Source: CALODL01 sp942492115
GTDB taxonomy: Bacteria > Planctomycetota > Phycisphaerae > UBA1845 > CAIVHJ01
Reading direction: 5' to 3'
Length of the DNA stretch: 64,000 bases
NCBI GenBank assembly: GCA_942492115.1
Contig: CALODL010000003.1
Location: 27,392 to 91,391 of the forward strand
The notes under the pieces were generated by a model. That model searched no databases, had not been told where the DNA came from, and saw only the letters and a list, made by a program, of their open reading frames with translations. Below, in pieces: positions 8,681 through 16,815 of this stretch (positions within the stretch are counted from its first letter, which is position 1; each line of letters begins with the position of its first letter). The position numbers were made by a program, and so were the translations under genes.

Positions 8681-8756
8681 TCTTCACGGATTTGCGGGAC
8701 CGGACGTCCTCCCCGACTGCGGGCTCGAGCGCTTGACCGTCCGCCGGAGGCGGACC
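8681..8756 (-). repeat. Dispersed intergenic repeat, copy 1
   Basis: On the minus strand this stretch reads GGTCCGCCTCCGGCGGAC, then a GCTCGAGC core, CGGGGAGGACGTCCGGTCCC and GCAAATCCGTGAAGAAC. Nearly the same sequence recurs at 50054-50133 on the plus strand, with only a few substitutions and a 3-nt indel. It contains two short inverted repeats. Both copies lie in non-coding DNA downstream of a gene and near a terminator-like hairpin. It looks like a REP/MITE-type element; no coding function is seen. Confidence 0.7.
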
Positions 8757-8830
8757 ATGCCTCGAACCCTCCGCCACGCGTGTGTCAACAGAATCATATG
8801 TGCAGGCCCATCCCGGAATGTCGTGATAAA

Positions 8831-8866
8831 CCAAAAAGAAAGCCGGAGAACGATGTTCTCCGGCTT
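8831..8866 (-). terminator. Rho-independent terminator of the HU gene
   Basis: A perfect 12-bp stem (8840-8851 with 8855-8866) and a 3-nt loop, followed on the minus strand by a T-rich tract (TTCTTTTTGG). It lies 50 bp after the HU stop codon, in the right direction. Confidence 0.9.
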
Positions 8867-8916
8867 GTTTCGCGTGACTTGATGATGCGGTTGTGCGAGC
8901 AACCTTCAGAGCGCAA

Positions 8917-9345
8917 CTACACCATGTCCTTGAGATTCTTGAGCGGGCGGGCCTTGATGACGGTCTTGGCCGGCTTGGCCTTGAACATCGTCTCTTCACC
9001 AGTGAATGGGTTAATGCCTTTGCGCGCCTTGGTGGCGGGCTTCTTCTGAGTCTTGATCTTGATCAAGCCAGGAATGGTGAACTGCCCGACGCTGCGGGGT
9101 CCGAGGTCCTTCTCGATGAGATCCGACAGGGACTCGAAGATCGAGGCTACTTCACGACGACTGATGCCGTTCTCTTCGGCGAGGTATCCGAAGATCTCGC
9201 TCTTGGTGCGGGCCTTGCCCGACGCGGGCTTGACCTTGGCCCGTGCTTTGGTCTTGCTGGCGGTTTTCTTAGCAGCCTTCTTACCGGTCTTCTTCTTGGC
9301 GGTTTTCTTACCTGCCTTTTTCTTAGCTGTCTTTCTCTTGGCCAT
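8917..9345 (-). CDS. HU-family DNA-binding protein with lysine/alanine-rich histone-like N-terminal tail
   Basis: A 142-residue nucleoid protein. Residues 1 to about 48 are a K/A/T-rich tail (AKRKTAKKKAGKKTAKKKTG and similar), like histone H1 tails. Residues 50-142 form an HU/IHF domain (TKSEIFGYLAEENGISRREV, FTIPGLIKIKTQKKPATKAR, NPFTGEETMFKAKPAKTVIK). The ATG at 9345 has AAAGGA upstream; an in-frame start at 9378 would add a short leader. A strong terminator follows. The protein should bind and compact DNA; the tail probably binds nonspecifically and may be modified, which is inference. HU with basic tails is known in mycobacteria (C-terminal) and in planctomycetes. Confidence 0.92.
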   Translation of the reverse strand: MAKRKTAKKKAGKKTAKKKTGKKAAKKTASKTKARAKVKPASGKARTKSEIFGYLAEENGISRREVASIFESLSDLIEKDLGPRSVGQFTIPGLIKIKTQKKPATKARKGINPFTGEETMFKAKPAKTVIKARPLKNLKDMV

Positions 9346-9517
9346 GGCGATTTTGTCCTTTCTAGGAAGTTCTTTCATGTGGGTCGATCATTGTGTGGTC
9401 GAGCCAACGTGGGCGAAAGTATCCCGTTTTTGCGGGGTATTCAAGCAAAGACTTGTCTATTTCCCGAGAAAAAGCGTCGTTCAGAACACGGCCGCAAGCC
9501 GTATCCCTGTGAATTCC

Positions 9518-10093
9518 TTACGGATCTTGAATGATCGGCAGGTTGATGCGCCGTCCGCGAGGCGTTTCCCGGCCTACGAAAACAGCCTGATCAGTACGAT
9601 CGCGTGGCCCCTCGATGCCCTTTGTCACAGGCATGACTATCGACAATACAGCCATCCAATCCACATAAAAATACGGCACGTCCAAACGCTGGTGCAGCGC
9701 CTTGAGCTCATCCAGTAACGCCTCGGTCGCCGGGCCCTGCCACCCCGCGGCCTTCGGGTCACAGTAGAAAATCCGGCAACCCAGCGGACGAAACGGCCGC
9801 ACCTGGCACCGTCCGCCCACTGCATGCGGGCAGCTGTCCTCCGCGGCAGGATCCAGGTTCGACACGTGCGCCAGGTAGTAGCACACCTCCAACGCGGTGA
9901 CGTACAGCCGGTGCCCGAACTGACCGAAATGACAGCACTCTGACTTGTTCCAGCAGGTTCCCGGCTGGTCCGCGATCAGGGCGTCGGCCCGGGCGTAGAA
10001 TGCGGTCATGGCGGTGATCACGTCGGAGCGGCTTGCAGCCCGGCGCAACGTGACCAGCGAGACCCCTGCGATGCTGTCTCCCGAATCGGACAT
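9518..10093 (-). CDS. YkgJ-type cysteine cluster protein
   Basis: A 191-residue protein with the zinc/iron-chelating cysteine cluster of the YkgJ (CxxCxxCC) family: CWNKSECCHFGQFGHRLYVT near residue 50 and CPHAVGGRCQVRPFRPLGCR near residue 105. The remaining C-terminal half is amphipathic and lacks known motifs. The start is ATG 10093; a longer frame to 10171 lacks a ribosome site. The cluster likely binds Fe-S or Zn, but the biochemical role of the family is not established. It is transcribed alone, toward HU. Confidence 0.8.
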   Translation of the reverse strand: MSDSGDSIAGVSLVTLRRAASRSDVITAMTAFYARADALIADQPGTCWNKSECCHFGQFGHRLYVTALEVCYYLAHVSNLDPAAEDSCPHAVGGRCQVRPFRPLGCRIFYCDPKAAGWQGPATEALLDELKALHQRLDVPYFYVDWMAVLSIVMPVTKGIEGPRDRTDQAVFVGRETPRGRRINLPIIQDP

Positions 10094-10170
10094 AGCCCCT
10101 ATCCTAGCTGTTCCGAAACCAATACACCCGCATTGATCCGGACTCTCCGCGAGGCCGGGGCATCGTCCCA

Positions 10171-10201
10171 TTGGATCACCGAAGGGCTCTTGCGATAGAA
10201 T
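10171..10201 (+). promoter_or_regulatory. Possible sigma-70 promoter for the DUF1579 gene
   Basis: TTGGAT at 10171-10176 and TAGAAT at 10196-10201 are separated by 19 bp, slightly long. The gene starts 100 bp downstream. It is only a motif match. Confidence 0.35.
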
Positions 10202-10300
10202 GCGGCCGAATTCGAACGAGCGGGCGTGTCATCTGGGACATCCAGATCGGCTGCTCATCGATGACCGCGAGCACGACCATTTCACGAAGGAGCACAATTC

Positions 10301-10936
10301 ATGAACGCAAGAAAGTCCCTGATCGCAGTGATTGCCGTCGGCGCGTGTGTCGCGGGTGCGCGCCTGGCCTTGTCGCAGGACACGACGGTCAAGACCCCCG
10401 AGGGCATGCCGGACATGTCGCCCGAGGACATGGCCGCAATGCAGGAATACATGAAGCTGACCCAACCGGGCGAGCCGCACAAGTTGTTGAAGTCATATGT
10501 CGGCACGTGGGATACGGTGACCAAGATCTGGATGGGTGGCCCCGGCTCGGAGCCCATGACGTCGACTGGTTCTTCGGTTTTCACTTCTGTCCTGGGGAGT
10601 CGTTGGATCAAAGAAGAGCACACCGGCACGATGATGGGCATGCCTTACGAGGGCGTGGGCATGATGGGGTATGACAATTACAAGAATCTGTACGTCAGCA
10701 CATGGTTTTCGAACATGGGCACGGAGATGCTGCAGATGTCCGGCGCCCGCAACCCGAAGACCGGGGTCGTCACGATGTACGGCACCATGGATGAACCCCA
10801 GATCGGCGTTCACGGCCGTACCGTCAAGTATGTCATGACACCACAGGATGCCGACCACTATACGTTTTCCATCATTGATCTCCACGCCGGCGATGACTAC
10901 AAGGTTATTGAATTGAGTTACTCACGACGCAAGTAG
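10301..10936 (+). CDS. DUF1579 family secreted protein
   Basis: A 211-residue protein with an N-terminal signal peptide (MNARKSLIAVIAVGACVAGA..LALSQ, cleavage near residue 25) and a DUF1579 beta-barrel-like domain: HKLLKSYVGTWDTVTKIWMG, LGSRWIKEEHTGTMMGMPYE and GMMGYDNYKNLYVSTWFSN. A methionine-rich segment (PEGMPDMSPEDMAAMQEYM) precedes the domain. GAAGGAG lies 8 nt before the ATG. The family is abundant in planctomycetes; its ligand is unknown. It is likely periplasmic or exported. Confidence 0.85.
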   Translation: MNARKSLIAVIAVGACVAGARLALSQDTTVKTPEGMPDMSPEDMAAMQEYMKLTQPGEPHKLLKSYVGTWDTVTKIWMGGPGSEPMTSTGSSVFTSVLGSRWIKEEHTGTMMGMPYEGVGMMGYDNYKNLYVSTWFSNMGTEMLQMSGARNPKTGVVTMYGTMDEPQIGVHGRTVKYVMTPQDADHYTFSIIDLHAGDDYKVIELSYSRRK

Positions 10937-11084
10937 GGTCACAACACTTGTCCCCGGTGCGGCGGACGCGTGGTGACCACCACAACAGCGCCAGTACACC
11001 GCGGGCCGGACATGATGCGTCGGCGGCAACGCCACATCAACCGTTGAGCCCGCATGGCCTGCCATTCCTCTTGATTGGAAGAAC

Positions 11085-11843
11085 GTGTTCAACGCCCTGA
11101 AGCAACTCGACGATCTGCTCCGTGGACACAAGACTGCCCCCGACCAGCTGGCACGTGGGGATGTAGACCTGCCACTGTGGGTCTTCGCCCCACTGGCCGT
11201 CGCGTTGGGTGCTACGTACGGTTTTTTCATGGGATGGTATGCCGTCGTCACGCGCGAGCCGGCCACGTGGATGCAAGTTCTTGCCGCAATGATCAAACTG
11301 CCCGCCCTGTTCTTACTGACCCTGGTGGTGACCGCTCCGTCTCTGTATGTCTTCAGCACGCTTGCCGGCAGCCGTTTGCGCATGGCGTCGGCGCTGAGAT
11401 TGCTGGTGGCTGCGATCGTCGTCAATCTTGCAGTTGCCGCTTCCCTCGGCCCGATCCTCGGGTTCTTCACGTTCAGTACGACCAGCTACTCGTTCATGAT
11501 CATTCTGAACGTGTTGCTGATGACCATCGCAGGCACCGTCGGCCTGGTCTTCCTGCTCCATACCCTGCGTCGTCTGGTCGATCGACCAGTAGACACGGCC
11601 GAGCAACCGGACGAGGCACCGGGGCCGATCGAGCCGCTGAACACCTCTGAACGTGCGCTGGGGCAGGCCGGGTTCATCTTTCGCGTGTGGGTCGTGATCT
11701 ATGCCTTGGTCGGTGCCCAGATGGGTTGGCTTCTACGACCGTTCATCGGTACACCCGACATACCCTTTACGTGGTTTCGTGAGCGCTACAGTAATTTCTT
11801 CGAATCCGTGCTCATTCACATCCGTCACCTGATCAACGATTGA
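11085..11843 (+). CDS. Multi-span membrane protein, paralogue 1 of 2
   Basis: A 252-residue inner-membrane protein of a family I cannot assign to a function. About six hydrophobic segments are visible: two before residue 100, two at 105-165 and two near 195-225. The C-terminal signature AQMGWLLRPFIGTPDIPF is followed by a FRERYSNFFES segment. The next gene, 7 bp away, encodes a clear paralogue (same topology, IQMGWMLRPFIGTPDLPVMF). The start is GTG 11085; GGAAG lies only about 4 nt upstream, so the exact start is uncertain. The pair is probably co-transcribed and may form a heteromeric complex (inference). Confidence 0.7.
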   Translation: MFNALKQLDDLLRGHKTAPDQLARGDVDLPLWVFAPLAVALGATYGFFMGWYAVVTREPATWMQVLAAMIKLPALFLLTLVVTAPSLYVFSTLAGSRLRMASALRLLVAAIVVNLAVAASLGPILGFFTFSTTSYSFMIILNVLLMTIAGTVGLVFLLHTLRRLVDRPVDTAEQPDEAPGPIEPLNTSERALGQAGFIFRVWVVIYALVGAQMGWLLRPFIGTPDIPFTWFRERYSNFFESVLIHIRHLIND

Positions 11844-11850
11844 AGGCACC

Positions 11851-12510
11851 ATGCGCGCACTGGCCTTCACCGACGCATTGCTCAGAGGCACCGGCCCATT
11901 CGAACCCTCGGCGGCCCACCGTGTGGGACCCGCGCGGATCATCTTGCTGGCCGTGGTTTTCGGCCCGATCTACGGCGCATTCATGGGCAGCTATGAACTG
12001 ACCACGCCCGCACGCGCCCTGCAGATGGGCTTTGCAGCGTTGAAAGTGCCGTTGCTGTTGTGTTCGACGACTGTACTGTGCCTGCCCGCATTCACCGTGC
12101 TCAACACGCTTCTGGGATTGCGCAAGGACTATGGCGCCGCCTTGAGAGCTATTCTGTGTGGACAGGCCGGCATGAGCATCGCTCTGGCCTCGCTGGGACT
12201 GCTCACCCGTATGTGGTACTTCTCAGTACCCCACTATCGGGCCGCGCTGCTGTTCAACGCCATGATGTTCACCCTGGCCACTCTCGCCGGACACCTGGTC
12301 ATGCTCCGCTACTACCGCCCGCTGATCGCCCGACATCACGGCCACATGATCGCCCTGTGCGCGTGGGTCGCGATGTTTGCATTCGTCGGCATCCAGATGG
12401 GCTGGATGTTGCGACCGTTCATCGGCACCCCCGATCTACCCGTCATGTTCTTCCGGCCCGAACCATTCGATAACGCCTACGTCATCGTGGCCCGCCTGAT
12501 CTTCAGCTAA
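11851..12510 (+). CDS. Multi-span membrane protein, paralogue 2 of 2
   Basis: A 219-residue membrane protein paralogous to the preceding gene. Shared features are GPIYGAFMGSYELTT in the first helix (compare GATYGFFMGWYAVVT), the KVPLLL/KLPALF second helix, and the C-terminal IQMGWMLRPFIGTPDLPVMFF motif. It lacks the acidic linker present at residues 165-190 of paralogue 1. ATG 11851 follows after a 7-bp gap. No catalytic residues are recognisable. Function unknown. Confidence 0.7.
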   Translation: MRALAFTDALLRGTGPFEPSAAHRVGPARIILLAVVFGPIYGAFMGSYELTTPARALQMGFAALKVPLLLCSTTVLCLPAFTVLNTLLGLRKDYGAALRAILCGQAGMSIALASLGLLTRMWYFSVPHYRAALLFNAMMFTLATLAGHLVMLRYYRPLIARHHGHMIALCAWVAMFAFVGIQMGWMLRPFIGTPDLPVMFFRPEPFDNAYVIVARLIFS

Positions 12511-13212
12511 CCCTGCACCGAGCTGGCAGCCCAACGGGGAGAATCAAGCATGCCGCAGCAGACGGCCCCCTACCAAGGGGCTCTGTGCGAGAATCAAACA
12601 AGCCACACCAGACGGGGCACGTCACCCGGAAGACCACCACAAGCAATAACAAAAAGCATCCCCGCCCCGCGAGGATCCAACGGGGCAGAGCCCCTTGGCA
12701 GGGGGCTCGGGGGACGGCCGTCCCCCGAAGTTGAGTCTGACATCCGGGCTCGGGGGACGGCTGTCCCCCGAAGTTAATTCTGAAACCGGGCCGCCCTTGC
12801 GAGTAAAAAGCTAGCCACACCAGACGGGGCAACTCACCATGAAGAACAACACAAGTATTACAAAAAGCATCCCCGCCCCGCGGGGATCCAATGGGGCAGA
12901 GCCTCTTGGCAGGGGGCTCGGGGGACGGCCGTCCCCCGAAGCTAAGTCTGACATCCGGGCTCGGGGGACGACCGTCCACCGAAGTCAAGTCTGACATCCG
13001 GGCGCGCACCAACGAGCTGACAGAACGTTTCGCGAACGGGGCATTCATTCGAAAGAATAACCCCTCCACGATTGCCAAACGCGCTAGGCTGCCCCGCGAG
13101 GATCCAACGGGGCAGAGCCCCTTGGCAGGGGGCTCGGGGGACGGCCGTCCCCCGAAGTTGAGTCTGATGTCCGGGCTCGGGGGACGGCCGTCCCCCGAAG
13201 TCAAGTCTGATA
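12511..13212. repeat. Gene-free block: three imperfect tandem units with GC palindromes
   Basis: About 700 bp without a credible gene. Three related units start at 12664, 12875 and 13091 (periods 211 and 216 bp). Each has a GCCCCGCGAGGATCC start, ACGGGGCAGAGCCCCTTGGC hairpin-prone sequence, then two palindromes of the form GGGGGACGGCCGTCCCCC. The six palindromes lie at 12709-12726, 12752-12769, 12920-12937, 12963-12980 (degenerate), 13136-13153 and 13179-13196. Units 1 and 2 also share the flank AGCCACACCAGACGGGGCA at 12601 and 12813. Long frames exist on both strands here only because the repeat lacks stop codons. It may act as terminator, protein-binding array or REP-like element. Confidence 0.85.
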
Positions 13213-14001
13213 TCAAGCAGGGTGAATGACCCGGCCTTCCATGCCGCCGGAAACGGGCAGGATGGCGCCGGTGATGTGGCCCGCCAGGAGGCTGGATGTC
13301 AGGAAGACGATGGCGCCGGCCATGTCTTCCGGTTGGGCGATCTTGCGCAACGCCATCGTCGAGGTCGCGCGGTTGACGATGGTCTGGTCCTGCAGGGATC
13401 CGGAGGACATCGGCGTATCCGTCCAGCCTGGACACACGCAGTTGACCCGCCCCCCGGCGCACAAACCGACGATTTCGTTCTTGAGGGTGCGGGTCAGACC
13501 GTAGGTCATGGCCGCTTTGGCCGCCGCGTAGTCGGCGTGGCCTGCCTCGCCAACCATTGCCGCAGTCGATCCGATCAACACGATGGAAGCGCGGGCCGGT
13601 CGAGTGTCGGCGACATGCCGCATATAGGCACGGCAGGTCAGAAACACGCTGGTCAGGTCCGCCTCCATGGTCGCGTGCCACCGCTGCAGTGACATCTCGT
13701 GCAGCGCTTGGTCGGGTTCCGGCCAGATGCCCGCATTGACCACAACACCGTCGAGGTTGCCCATGGCTTTGATCGACTGGGCGAAGATGCGGTCAACCTG
13801 AGTTTCTTCGCGCAGGTCGGCGCGCAAGGCAACGGCATCGGTCGACAGACTCGTGCCGAGCTGCTCGGCACGGTCTTTGTTCTTGTGGTAGTGCAGGCTC
13901 AGACGTGTCCCCTCGGCGGAAAACGCACGAGCGGCCGACTGGCCAATACCACCTGAGGCACCAGTGATCAGAACGTGCTTGTCGCGAAGTCCCGTATCCA
14001 T
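13213..14001 (-). CDS. Short-chain dehydrogenase/reductase (SDR), FabG-like
   Basis: A 262-residue classical SDR: NAD(P)-binding TGASGGIG at about residues 13-20, the VVNAG motif near 90, the catalytic serine in VLIGSTAAM near 147 and the YAAAK motif near 160. The C-terminal SGG(M) end is also typical. ATG 14001 is chosen because the SDR Rossmann strand begins a few residues later; extending to 14076 adds sequence with no conservation and no ribosome site. The substrate cannot be predicted. Its 3' end abuts the repeat block. It is probably a single-gene unit, 96 bp downstream of the big protease gene. Confidence 0.9.
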   Translation of the reverse strand: MDTGLRDKHVLITGASGGIGQSAARAFSAEGTRLSLHYHKNKDRAEQLGTSLSTDAVALRADLREETQVDRIFAQSIKAMGNLDGVVVNAGIWPEPDQALHEMSLQRWHATMEADLTSVFLTCRAYMRHVADTRPARASIVLIGSTAAMVGEAGHADYAAAKAAMTYGLTRTLKNEIVGLCAGGRVNCVCPGWTDTPMSSGSLQDQTIVNRATSTMALRKIAQPEDMAGAIVFLTSSLLAGHITGAILPVSGGMEGRVIHPA

Positions 14002-14097
14002 GATCGCGGTCCAGTCCTCATGAAGGTCTGACTCATTCCAAGCCCGCCCCGGGCAGCCCTTCGGGTTTGTCGCCAAGCCGTCGTGTTCACACAGAGC

Positions 14098-16815
14098 CTA
14101 GCCAAAGATCTTGAAAATGTCGTTGAACGTCACCAGTACGAAAATCGTGCCGATCAGTGCCAGCCCGAACATCTGCGTCGCAATCTGAATCCGGATGTTG
14201 ACCGGGGAGCCCTTGATCTTCTCGATGAACAGAAAGACCATCAGTCCACCGTCGACGACCGGCAGCGGCAGGAAATTGATCACCGCCAGATTGGCCGACA
14301 GCAGGCCGAGAAAGTACAGCATCTCCCAGATGCTGACTTGAGCGAGTTGCCCACCGATGTGCAGAATCCCCAATGGACCGGCGACGTTCTCGACGCCGAC
14401 GGACCGTGTGAAGATCATCCGCTCGAACGTCAAGTACGCTTTGGCAACGGAATAGTACGTCTGTGTCACGCCGGCCCAGATCGCCGCTATCGGATTGGTA
14501 TGGCGATTGGAGTATGTGACAACGTTGGGGAAGATTTCAACGACGTAGTAGGCGCGCGAGTACCATGGGTCGGTCATGTCGGCAGTCACCGCCACGGTTT
14601 TTTCGAAGGTCTGCCCGGTGGCCGGATCCTCGTAGGTCACGGTGACGTCTTTACCAATGCGTTCACGCAGGAAATAGCCGATGGCGGCTGAATTGTGTGC
14701 GGGATACTCGACCGACTTACCATTGACATCGACGAGCACGGCGTCACGACCATCGAGCAAGAATGTGAACGCCTGCGTCGAAGGTGACATCGCTGGCAAT
14801 TCAGCAATCGTCGACAATGACCGCGGAATATCCATTGTCGTCGAGGCCACCGTGCCTCCGCTCGAAACCTCGTATTCAATCTCTGCCGTCGAACCGGCAC
14901 GGATCCGGAACGCCTCGAGGACGTCGCCCCATCCACTGACCGCTTCCCCACCAATGGTCAGCAATCGACAGCCCTTGGACAACGTCGAGGCAGCGGCCGC
15001 CGTCGGACGGCCGAGGATCTCGTCAAAAGCCAGCGCCGCGGCGATCACCAGGTTGTCCTGTTCGATCGCGCCAAACTTGAAACCCAGCATGGGCCGAACC
15101 GGGCTGCGGTAGTGAATTGGGAAACTGAGGGCCTTGTCCTCACGTTCGATCCACACCGGTGTATCGACCTGACCATGGGTCAGCAGGTAGGTGTTCAGTT
15201 CGTCGACAGTGGGATGGTCGAGCGGCCCCCAACGCAGGATGACATCCCCATTGCGCATTCGGGCAGATCCGGCGCGACTCCGGGCCGCGACATTTCGCAG
15301 GATCGGTGCACCGCTGGCACTGGCCTCGAACTCCAGACCAGCTTCCGGGCTGCGCGCGGCCATGGGCAGGCGCGCTGGCGCGGTGCGGCCCTCGATCACA
15401 ATGTCCGCCCCGGCATCGGGATTGGCCACGAGGTGGGCGGTCAACGCGGTCCGCGTCGGATGATCCAATGTCCCCCACGTGGTCACCACGTCACCTGGCT
15501 TGAGTCCGGCACGCTGCGCCCGGCTGCGTGGCGCGACGCGCGCCACGACCGCGCGTGTTTCGGCCATATCGAATTCGAGCCCCAACGCAGGCGGCGGGGG
15601 CGTCAGGGTCATCGGACGATAGATCAGCCGTTCGGTCAGCGGCTTGCCCTCACGCAGAACACGAACCGGCATATCACGACCGATGCCGGCTTTGGCCGCC
15701 TCCCAGATCTCCCGCGGCGTGGGGTGGGCAATGCCGCCCCATGCCGTAATGATGTCGCCCGATTGCAACCCGGCCTGGTCGGCAGCGGAATGCTTGGTCA
15801 CATCGCTGATCTTGACGCGGGGAACGAGGCCGAGGATCTCCCGCGGGCTCAGCTCGGAGTCGCGACCATTGGGTGCAAGCCACACGTTCTTGTGTGCCTC
15901 GATGGTGTGTGTCTCGATCTCGTCCGGGGCGTCAGCCGACGCGCGTTCGACAGTGAACTGCACGGGGTCGTTGCGGCCCTGATTCAACAGATTGAAGACC
16001 TTCCAACCGTCCTCTCGCGCCAACGGCATATCGCCGATGGCCGTCACGATGTCTCCGGGCTCGGGGTGCGGTGGCGGATAGTTGTAGAAATCCCGCCCAA
16101 CTCCGAGAATCTCGGTGGTATAGGCCGGTCCGATGCCGATCTGCAGCAGCTCCGCATCGCTGACCTGTGGTTCGATGTCTTTGGTCAATTCCTCGCCGTC
16201 GCGTTCGACCACGATACTCAGCGGTTCAAGAGGATCTGCAAGCACGACCGCCATGCGGACCTGCTCAAAGCTGCCGATGGGTGCGTCATTGATCGACTTG
16301 ACGCGGTCGCCCACGCGCAAGCCTGCTTTCTCCGCCGGCGAACCGGGCTTCAGAAAGCCGACGACTGGTGAGACTTCCGTCTTACCGTTCATGAACACGA
16401 TCATGAACAACAGCGCTGCCAGAACCAGGTTCATGATGACGCCAGCAGACACGACAGCCATGCGTTGCCCGACGGTCTTGTTCTGAAATGACCGCGGATC
16501 CTCGGGCCCGATACCTCCCGTCGGGTCGGCATCGAAATCCTCCTGCCCGAGCATCTTGACGTACCCACCCAGTGGAAGGATGTTGAAGACGTAGCGTGTC
16601 TCGCCCCATTGGAACCCGAATAACTCCGGGCCAAAACCAATGGCGAACTTCTCGACGCGCACGCCGACCCATTTGGCCACGCTGAAGTGGCCCAACTCAT
16701 GGAAGAAGACAACCAGACTGAAGCCCATCAACAGATAGACGTAATACTTGGCCGTACCGAGAAATTCGAATACGCCACCAAGCAGCATGGTGTCACTGGC
16801 TAGCATTTCAGACAT
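14098..16815 (-). CDS. rseP: RseP-like site-2 (M50) protease with an expanded set of PDZ domains
   Basis: A 905-residue intramembrane zinc metalloprotease, about twice the usual 420-450. HELGH at residues 39-43 is in the first helix; the third zinc ligand is in NFLPLPVVDGG near the C-terminus. Between them are at least four PDZ-like modules, visible by repeated 'AGL..GD.I..W' cores: about 160-200 (AEKAGLRVGDRVKSIN), 345-375 (ADQAGLQSGDIITAWG), 425-455 (AQRAGLKPGDVVTTWG) and 505-540 (ARMRNGDVILRWG), with a weaker one near 630-655. GAGG lies 7 nt before ATG 16815. It overlaps the dxr stop by 16 bp, matching the common dxr-rseP order. It likely cleaves anti-sigma factors or signal remnants in the inner membrane. 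Confidence 0.9.
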   Translation of the reverse strand: MSEMLASDTMLLGGVFEFLGTAKYYVYLLMGFSLVVFFHELGHFSVAKWVGVRVEKFAIGFGPELFGFQWGETRYVFNILPLGGYVKMLGQEDFDADPTGGIGPEDPRSFQNKTVGQRMAVVSAGVIMNLVLAALLFMIVFMNGKTEVSPVVGFLKPGSPAEKAGLRVGDRVKSINDAPIGSFEQVRMAVVLADPLEPLSIVVERDGEELTKDIEPQVSDAELLQIGIGPAYTTEILGVGRDFYNYPPPHPEPGDIVTAIGDMPLAREDGWKVFNLLNQGRNDPVQFTVERASADAPDEIETHTIEAHKNVWLAPNGRDSELSPREILGLVPRVKISDVTKHSAADQAGLQSGDIITAWGGIAHPTPREIWEAAKAGIGRDMPVRVLREGKPLTERLIYRPMTLTPPPPALGLEFDMAETRAVVARVAPRSRAQRAGLKPGDVVTTWGTLDHPTRTALTAHLVANPDAGADIVIEGRTAPARLPMAARSPEAGLEFEASASGAPILRNVAARSRAGSARMRNGDVILRWGPLDHPTVDELNTYLLTHGQVDTPVWIEREDKALSFPIHYRSPVRPMLGFKFGAIEQDNLVIAAALAFDEILGRPTAAAASTLSKGCRLLTIGGEAVSGWGDVLEAFRIRAGSTAEIEYEVSSGGTVASTTMDIPRSLSTIAELPAMSPSTQAFTFLLDGRDAVLVDVNGKSVEYPAHNSAAIGYFLRERIGKDVTVTYEDPATGQTFEKTVAVTADMTDPWYSRAYYVVEIFPNVVTYSNRHTNPIAAIWAGVTQTYYSVAKAYLTFERMIFTRSVGVENVAGPLGILHIGGQLAQVSIWEMLYFLGLLSANLAVINFLPLPVVDGGLMVFLFIEKIKGSPVNIRIQIATQMFGLALIGTIFVLVTFNDIFKIFG

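Noticed and set aside
12700..13200. CRISPR array
   Set aside because: Repeats are long, palindromic and irregular with no unique spacers, and no cas genes are near.
12503..13681. A 392-codon minus-strand frame over the repeat block
   Set aside because: It is open only because the GC palindromes lack stops; it overlaps the SDR gene and repeats the same short peptide.
15112..16371. A 419-codon plus-strand frame opposite the RseP-like gene
   Set aside because: It is the complement of a recognised protease and shows no domain.
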